Of a stretch of DNA of 43,780 bases, positions 43,271 to 43,780 are shown piece after piece. The stretch spans positions 1 to 43,780 of the forward strand of contig QNFP01000006.1 of the NCBI GenBank assembly GCA_003645535.1. Reading direction: 5' to 3'. Origin of the DNA: Gammaproteobacteria bacterium (GTDB taxonomy: Bacteria > Pseudomonadota > Gammaproteobacteria > Pseudomonadales > Porticoccaceae). The notes below the pieces were generated by a model. That model was not told the origin of the DNA. It did no database searches and was given only the letters and a program-made list of their open reading frames with translations. Positions within the stretch are counted from its first letter, which is position 1. Every line of letters starts with the position of its first letter. The translations under genes and the position numbers were made by a program.

Positions 43271-43538
43271 AAAGGTGCTTTTTACTGTTCCTGTTTATCT
43301 GCCACAGTTTACTGGCAGTTGTGCTTCTGTAGCGAATTTAAAATAAACATTTTTACCCGGCTGAACTACTTTACCGGGTTGAATTACGACGGTCTCAATT
43401 CTGCTAACCTCGGCCGGATTTTTTGAAGGCCACTCAGCCAGTAACGAACAGCTAACATGGTCTGGCATTTTGGGCACGGGTTGAGTTGATGAGCAGAGAG
43501 GCATTGAATCTAGACCCGACCCTCTGGTTTTTCTGGTT

Positions 43539-43780
43539 TTACGATCTCCTCAGGGTTTCTGATGGCAGCTCTCCAAACAGGCGGTTGTAATCAGAAGCAA
43601 ACTGCCCTGCGTGAAAGAACCCATGATATCCCGCGATTTTATGGATTCTGTCGGTATCAGGATCAGCGTGCCTGAGCATTTTTCTGACTTTATTGAGGCG
43701 GTAAGTTAATGTGAATGTTTTGGGCGACTGTCCAAGGTGTTCACGAAATGCATATTCCAGTGTGCGTTCGCTGACATTGG
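43539..43780 (-). CDS. AraC-family transcriptional regulator, C-terminal end (truncated)
   Basis: The minus strand enters from the window edge and reads about 80 codons to a TAA at 43539-43541. It contains the C-terminal half of an AraC DNA-binding domain: NVSERTLEYAFREHLGQSP, then TYRLNKVRKML and IAGYHGFFHAGQFASDYNRLFGELPSETL. The GFFHAGQFASDY..LFG.LPSE block is the family's second helix-turn-helix signature. The N-terminal effector domain lies beyond the window, so its ligand is unknown. The 268 bases to parC hold only a short open frame (43295-43504) that I do not support. Confidence 0.85.
   Translation of the reverse strand, partial: NVSERTLEYAFREHLGQSPKTFTLTYRLNKVRKMLRHADPDTDRIHKIAGYHGFFHAGQFASDYNRLFGELPSETLRRS

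Noticed and set aside
43295-43504. 69-codon frame between parC and the AraC-type gene
   Set aside because: No ribosome-binding site, no family recognised, and the frame starts in the 3' flank of the regulator; it could be real but I cannot support it.

Overview
The window is chromosomal DNA of a Gammaproteobacterium, most likely a marine, lipid- and amino-acid-degrading heterotroph of the Cellvibrionales/Spongiibacteraceae type. The call rests on gene content: a gamma-type EttA and ParC, a complete valine-catabolism operon, a fatty-acyl beta-oxidation operon, a B12-riboswitch TonB receptor, and a lambda P-like protein beside a DnaT-like primosomal protein. The genus is inference. I see no tRNA, rRNA, CRISPR array or intact insertion sequence.

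Layout. 1-6345 is an accessory island of mostly AT-richer DNA: a truncated mcrB-type restriction gene, a decayed acyl-CoA dehydrogenase remnant, a Phd/VapC toxin-antitoxin pair, a Fic AMP-transferase, and a MerR-like regulator with an extra pyrF. These modules are separated by three 5'-truncated copies of the 3' end of mmsB (stops at 1532, 2753 and 4469). All three keep a stop codon and have the same orientation as the intact mmsB (6346-7245) that bounds the island. This looks like an integration hotspot at the mmsB 3' end. 6346-12036 is the valine operon, transcribed leftward: mmsA, isobutyryl-CoA dehydrogenase, enoyl-CoA hydratase, 3-hydroxyisobutyryl-CoA hydrolase, mmsB.

12387-18138 runs rightward: a small membrane protein, an SDR, a Tat-exported cysteine protein, an SLC13-type transporter with RCK_C domains, and EttA. 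18165-20756 (leftward) holds a DUF4105 envelope protein and a DUF3015 lipoprotein. 21173-22783 pairs LemA with a GIDE-domain membrane protein that carries an EF-hand. A DUF4404 gene, amtB, and a cobalamin-riboswitch operon (TonB receptor plus DUF6580 membrane protein) follow to 27868.

27951-29739 is a second small accessory patch: a 231-bp inverted-repeat element, two AT-rich small genes (one pRiA4b ORF-3-like) and a RelE/XRE toxin-antitoxin pair. Next come radA (leftward), a triple-repeat DnaT-like gene overlapping a lambda P-like gene (rightward), and an SDR. From 34469 to 43780 everything runs leftward: GlsB/YeaQ, MscS, then thiolase, SDR, MaoC and two acyl-CoA dehydrogenases (one beta-oxidation operon), parC, and the end of an AraC-type regulator.

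A recurring oddity is imperfect 12-18 bp tandem duplication at or just after stop codons, often duplicating the stop itself (for example 10499-10543, 13581-13624, 14160-14213, 24695-24737, 25421-25448, 33217-33275). Related short repeats lie inside several coding regions.
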